Assembly: GCA_045837725.1 (NCBI GenBank)
Contig: JBEWZL010000203.1
Coordinates: 55,617 to 119,616, forward strand
Length of the DNA: 64,000 nt
Reading direction: 5' to 3'
Origin: Vermamoeba vermiformis
Lineage: Eukaryota; Tubulinea; Echinamoebida
Below, piece by piece: positions 58,991 to 64,000 of the stretch; within the stretch, counting starts at the first letter, position 1, and every line of letters begins with the position of its first letter. The translations under genes and the position numbers were made by a program. The notes under the pieces are model-generated. The model was not told the DNA's origin, did not search any database, and saw only the letters and a list, made by a program, of their open reading frames with translations.

Positions 58991-59214
58991 ATACCAATAA
59001 TTTACGACAGGTGTGGTTGTGGTCGTGTTTATGTCGAGAGAAACGAGACTTTTGAAATTAAATGAAGAAATTTACGTTGTCTGCCGTGCCAGGTTTTTTC
59101 CGAGCACGGGACGCAATTTTAGCAGCCACGTGCTGTCGACGAATGTCGGTTTTCACGGTTTGACTAAATCAGGAAGTGACCGTTACAAATACCCCAGCGA
59201 GATTCGCACACTAT

Positions 59215-61310
59215 GACAGATCGACCACAAGTTTGATTTATTTATTTACAGCATATAATAGCGCGTCACGGTATCAGAACCGTTCAGCGAGAGTTATTTG
59301 GATGACAAGTTGATGCGATATTCAGCTTCGCATCAGATCGACCACAATGGTCGAGATATTATCATTATTATTATTATTATCAATAATAAACACGCGCCAA
59401 CCGACAACAAGCATCATTCCAGCGCAAGACAAAGCGCGAGCTCAAGCTGCGTGAATCTCGGTGCAGAGACCGAGATAAATCAAGGTAATATTATTTTACT
59501 ACCCTCCCACCTCATATATATTATTACTATAATGTAAATTTATTATTGCAATTTTCAAATATGTTCAGGATCGAGTTGTAATTCGATTCACTAGATCTCG
59601 ACCACCAACGGTCGTTTAATATTGTCTACAACGTTGTTGCTCATGCGCAGTCTTTCTTTTGGTTGTTTGAACGCGTCAGTATCAATGGTAACTTGTCGGC
59701 ACTGATCGCAGCCATTATTCGTCGAAGAACAAGCACCGCGAACACGTAAGTACTATTTCTATTTATTTTCATATTTACGTTGTTAATAATATTATATTTA
59801 GTAACCTGTGCGGATTCTTCAAGATCCGAATGCGAAGTTGCGTGAGATCGGTATTGGTTTGGAAACTGTTGTCCGCGTCGTAAGTTAATACAGAGATAGA
59901 TATTGTGTATGATTACTAATTGATAATATTGTTATAGCTTTAACCCCTCATGATAGGGACTGACGCGATGGTTAAGATCACGGTGCGCGACGATCCAGTC
60001 ATTTTATGTAACGATGGATCGAACGGTCGATCAACGGACTGCCATCATCGCTTGCTTCTCATTTATGAAAGAGTAAGTACGTGACTAATATCGATATAGA
60101 AAGTATTAAAGCTTTATTAATTAGAAGTGATCGAGCCCAAGTAACGCGATTGAGAAATGCGTTGCTCGATCCGTTCCAATGTTATTGGTCGCAGTCTCTA
60201 ACGCATCAAAGGTACGTAAATCAAAAAAAAAGACATCAAGTATAATTAAATTAACGTTTGTCTTAGTAGAAATGGTAACGTCGTTGAACTCGACGTGGAT
60301 GTCGCGACTCACGTTCTGCTTGGCTGTTTATTTCGACCGCAAAGTACGCAAACGCATTTATAATGATATTTACTAACACTTATTAAATCAGGAAGGGTAA
60401 AAACAACCCGCGAGGAAAAGTAACGAGCAGTACGAATATCCGCGAACCAGCAGCGGATTCAACTTTTGATTAAGCGCATCGATCACGCTAATGGTAAGTT
60501 CAATGCGTTCAAAATACCTAATGTAAACGAATACTAATGCTAATACTTCATTTAAGACTTACACGGGTGAGAGCACGGGATCGCTCACAGATCGAGATTT
60601 ATTTAAACTTCGCGTGACTGCTGTGACTCCTAGACGCGGTAAGGAAGGATATAGTCTACTGTGCATAGTGCTAACACCTTAATAATCTAGAGTTGCATAC
60701 GGCGCTGGTTAGGCTTTGTAGACGCGGATCGAGACTCTTTGACCTCGATCCATAAGAAGTTGACAGAGCGCTGCGATTGCATTAAAAGTAAGTAAAACGC
60801 GTTTCATACCAATATTATAACTTACTGATATTCATTTTATTTTAGGTAAGAGTGCGCATTAGCTATTTTTACGGATGCTGTGCGATCTGACACGAGTAAT
60901 TCTCCTAATACATGACGAACAATAGACCCGTAAGTAATATCTGAAGACTATACTATATAGAGACTAACATGATATTGCAACAGATTTGCGAAAGCAGCTG
61001 AAATGGCGAAGAAATGCGATCCAACTTGAGCGGATTCGAATCCGAGAAAATACACTAGCCGTAAGTTAATTTATTGGTTCATAATGATAAATACATTTAT
61101 TAACATGTTTATATAACCAGAGTCGATCAATGAAGAGTCAATTTGCTCACTGATCCTCGAGACTTCCAATTGTTGAGAACGCACCTAGATCTTGCTAGAA
61201 ATTTTAAATTGTAAAAAGTAATAAAAACTACTTATACATTATAAAATTGATAAAAGTGCTCCCTCGGGAGGACCTAACCACAAAGATCTGTTCTGTTATT
61301 TTTGTTTAAA
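59215..61310 (+). ncRNA. Tandem spliced hairpin-rich unit, copy 1
   Basis: Begins with GACAGATCGACCACAAG, shared with 62983. About twelve exon-sized blocks (70-170 nt), each followed by GTAAGT-like donors and ended upstream by AG after T-rich tracts (donors near 59751, 59881, 60072, 60212, 60783, 60931 and 61062, among others). Hairpins in exons: CGACCACCAACGGTCG (59599-59614), GATCGAACGGTCGATC (about 60016), GGATCGAG/CTCGATCC (60726-60751). No frame runs through several exons; the longest spliced open stretch I could trace is about 50 codons. It is likely noncoding, or a decayed coding family. Confidence 0.45.
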
Positions 61311-62975
61311 AGTTAATCTGATACGGATCGAGCTTAGTGCTCGTAATTTAAACTGATTTTATATTGTATATCGTTTTATTAATTATATTACAGTATATTA
61401 ACGCTTAATTTTCAATACAGAAACTCGTCGCAATTTTCTAAAGCGATCGAAAGTTCCAATCCCTTTCGATGCGCGAGATCCCGACCACCAATGGTCGTTT
61501 CACGGTATACTGGCTCTTTCCGTTCGTGTCCCATTGCTGGGACCATCACCACTGCTCGCCGATGGGGTTGGTAACTTGATGGCGAGTTCGGATGCGTTGG
61601 ACGCATCAGAATAATTGGTAAGGTCAATTGTAATAATAATTACAATCAATAAGACGCAGGGAATGCGTCAATTTAAAATTTGAAATTACACGTATAATTT
61701 AAAATAACCAATTATATGGATCGAGCTTCGTGCTCGTGTAAAATTGAAATTGTTATTCATTTTATTATTAAAACAATATGTTAATCCTTCTTTTATAGGT
61801 AATTGGAACGTCAGAACTAATGCGCGAGCTCTAAACGTGAAGTCAATCGCTCATGGCCAGTAGCAAATCAAGCGTAAGTAGATTAAATCTTGTATTTTAT
61901 TGTTATTTAATATTCTAACATGGTTTATTTAGGCTTTGGAAATTCACGATGATGGATCTTGAACGCGATCTTCTCGCGTTAACAGATCAATTATATCGAC
62001 AGTAATTGGCCGGTAAGTATTCCCAGCACTAGATACCGAGCAACACTAACACTTTGTTTAATTAGATATGGGCAGAGCAAGCACTCAGTAAAATTAACGA
62101 GATCGAGATCCGTCACATCTCGATCCTTGAAAATTTATATGGCGTGCAGCGATTACTCTGAAGGTGAATAATACCCTTATTTATTTATATTTCAACTCAT
62201 TGATACTAATTAGATGTCTCAGGAAATGACACAGAGCTGGGGCCAGAGATCGGGTCCGACATCCCGATCTCTCAGAAGTTCAGTGACGCATCGATCGCGT
62301 CAAAAGTAAGTAGAATGCATTAAAATTTAATATCAAAGCCAATATTAAGATTATTCTTTATTTAGGATTTATTCGGATAGGATCGTCGGATCGCTCGCAG
62401 CACTCGATCTGCTGTTGAATTAATCTGCGCAGCAATTGCACCGAAAGTAAGTCCAAAGCGCACACATCTATCAAATATAATATTAATATCTTTTATTATA
62501 GTAGATAGCACGAGACTGACTTAGCAGAAGAGGTGCACGGGATCTGACGTGCTTAATTTTCACGGTAGACGAAGATTCAATACCCGTAAGTAATATATGG
62601 CGATTAAATTATATCAACTAATAGAATGTGACAGTAGATTGGCTAAAATAGCTGAAGTGGCAAAGAAATGCGATCCGCAACTTCACGGATTTGCAACTGG
62701 AAACTTAGCTCGTGGTAAGTGATTTTACATTTAATTTTAGATTCATAATTACTAATTCATTAATTTTATTAGCGAATGGATCCCAGAGCTTGGCTTTTGT
62801 TCTGGTACTGCACTGATCCTGGATCCACGAGACTCGGCTATTTTTCGATCACGTCTGGATCTTGAGCAAAAGATTTAAGTATTGTAAACTGTAATAGGAC
62901 TTTAAATAAAAGAGATTACTTTTTAATGCATAATAAAGTTGATCACTTCACAAAGATCTGGATGCCGTTATTTTT
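61311..62975 (+). ncRNA. Tandem spliced hairpin-rich unit, copy 2
   Basis: Homologous to copies 1 and 3. Shares CGACCACCAATGGTCG (61482-61497), CGAGC-loop-GCTCG (61329-61343, 61722-61736), an intron hairpin GACGCA/TGCGTC (61653-61669), and exon hairpins GATCGAGAT/ATCTCGATC (62101-62125) and GAGATCGGG/CCCGATCTC (62246-62271). GTCCCATTGCTGGGAC near 61529 is another perfect stem. About nine exon-sized blocks with GTAAGT donors. Near the end lie AATAAA signals (about 62905 and 62932). It lacks the GACAGATCGACC head found in copies 1 and 3. Confidence 0.45.
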
Positions 62976-64000
62976 ACACTTTGACAGATCGACCACAAGG
63001 GTCAATTTATTAATTTGTTATTGATTATTAACATATGATAGTTATGCGCCACGGTTGCAGCGGCCGTTCAGCGCGAGTTATTTTGATTTGAACTTGGATT
63101 CGCATTAGATCGACCACAAGGGTCGAATTATTATAGTATTTAGTTCATTGTGTATATTATACACGCGCCCAACGATATTCAGCGTCGTTGCAGCGCGAGG
63201 CTTCAGCGTGGATCTTTCGGTCGCTAAATCTCCGACCGGTAAGTTAAAGTTTTGATGGCGGTGTAGTTAATAACTTACTTCCACCATTTATAAGAATATA
63301 ATAACATTAAATAGAGGTCAATTTTTTTTGCTATTTTTGGAATCAATTCGGATCCAGCTTAGTGCTCGAAAATTAATAATAAAACTATTTTCTAACGATT
63401 ATATGGACCCTATTAATATATGCTAATCGTTTTTTTTTATTATAGAACACGACACGAAAAAATTACCGCGATCGAAAGTTTTATTTTCTTTCGATTTGCT
63501 GGATCTCGACCACCAATGGTCGTTAATTATTATTCAATGCTGTTTCGTTCGTCTCCTGCATTAGTTAGTATCCTCACTGCTCGCTCATGGGCTCGCTAAC
63601 TCGTTGCCGCGATCGGATGCGTGGGACGCGTCCAAATAATAAGTAAGTAATTTTTTTAATATACCATATATTAGTAAGACGCAATCAATGCGTCGATTTA
63701 ATATTTAAAATAATTGTTAAAGTTTTAAAAATTTAAAATCACGGATCGAGCTTCGTGCTCGTATTAAATTTAAATTATTGTTATTTTATTATTCATACAA
63801 TATTTTTAATGCGTATTTAAAGTTTATTTGAGCGTCAGTGTAAAGACGCTAGTTCTAGATCGAGCGCGAGGGAGTTCGCTCGATGACCGATAGTGAATCA
63901 AGTGTAAGTAGCTTAGATCTTTTATTTTATTATTATTTAATTTTCTAATGCATCTTATTTAGGTTTTACAAATTCACAGACGGATCTCGAACGCGATCTT
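62976..64000 (+). ncRNA. Tandem spliced hairpin-rich unit, copy 3 (cut by window end)
   Basis: Starts with the GACAGATCGACCACAAG head (62983), then CGACCACCAATGGTCG at 63507-63522, CGAGC-loop-GCTCG at 63747-63761, the intron hairpin GACGCA/TGCGTC at 63678-63694, and the exon GTTTTACAAATTCACAGACG near the window end, which parallels copy 2 at about 61933. The repeat head-to-hairpin distances and splice-site order match the other copies. The 3' part lies outside the window. Confidence 0.45.

Noticed and set aside
60560-60755. Spliced open stretch of about 50 codons (LSASITLM...FDLDP) in tandem copy 1
   Set aside because: The frame is not kept in copy 2 and lengths differ by indels, so it looks like chance openness.
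58250-64000. Telomere-proximal or rDNA repeat
   Set aside because: No simple telomeric repeat and no rRNA-like conserved segment was recognised.

Overview
This is a nuclear window from a eukaryotic microbe, most likely an amoebozoan. The genes are dense and carry many short GT-AG introns (mostly about 45-65 nt). The best taxonomic marker is 12650-14074, a close match to the 34-kDa calcium-regulated actin-bundling protein (ABP34, abpB) described from Dictyostelium. The left 51 kb holds about 18 closely packed protein genes on both strands. The right 12.6 kb has almost none and is built from repeats, hairpins and ORF-poor spliced units.

Layout, 1-51.4 kb: a C2-plus-alpha-2-macroglobulin gene (minus, cut by the window start); a small four-helix membrane protein; two START-domain paralogues flanking an F-box-like gene with a myristoylation motif; a C2/EF-hand protein convergent with abpB; a leucyl-tRNA synthetase-like gene that has lost its catalytic signatures; a secreted Cys-repeat protein with a possible GPI tail; ERCC8/CSA; a kexin-like membrane protease; an F-box/SNF2-like gene with degenerate motifs; VWA8; a 2OG-oxygenase/F-box/RhoGEF gene; a RING/TRAF-zinc-finger protein; an F-box-like protein; a coiled-coil protein; a PLD3-like phospholipase D family protein; and an SLC44 choline-transporter-like protein. 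They do not form one pathway. Recurring themes are Ca2+/actin/membrane proteins, F-box proteins (four candidates) and pseudoenzyme-like paralogues (LeuRS-like, SNF2-like).

Layout, 51.4-58.2 kb: composition changes abruptly after the SLC44 stop codon. CpG becomes very rare except inside GC-rich palindromes and tandem repeats. One long intronless ORF (55804-57084) of mobile-element character lies here and uses no CGN arginine codons. Several unrelated hairpin families occur on both sides of it. A 20-bp tandem array at 57.34-57.50 kb differs between units almost only by CpG-to-TpG/CpA changes, which points to cytosine methylation and deamination.

Layout, 58.2-64 kb: CpG-rich, hairpin-dense sequence with regularly spaced splice-site pairs but no long ORF. 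At least three diverged tandem units of about 1.9-2.0 kb are recognisable on the plus strand, plus one minus-strand spliced-looking unit. Stems persist between copies while loops, and in one place both arms of a stem, change. This is the best candidate in the window for an undescribed system: a tandem family of spliced, structured, apparently noncoding transcription units.
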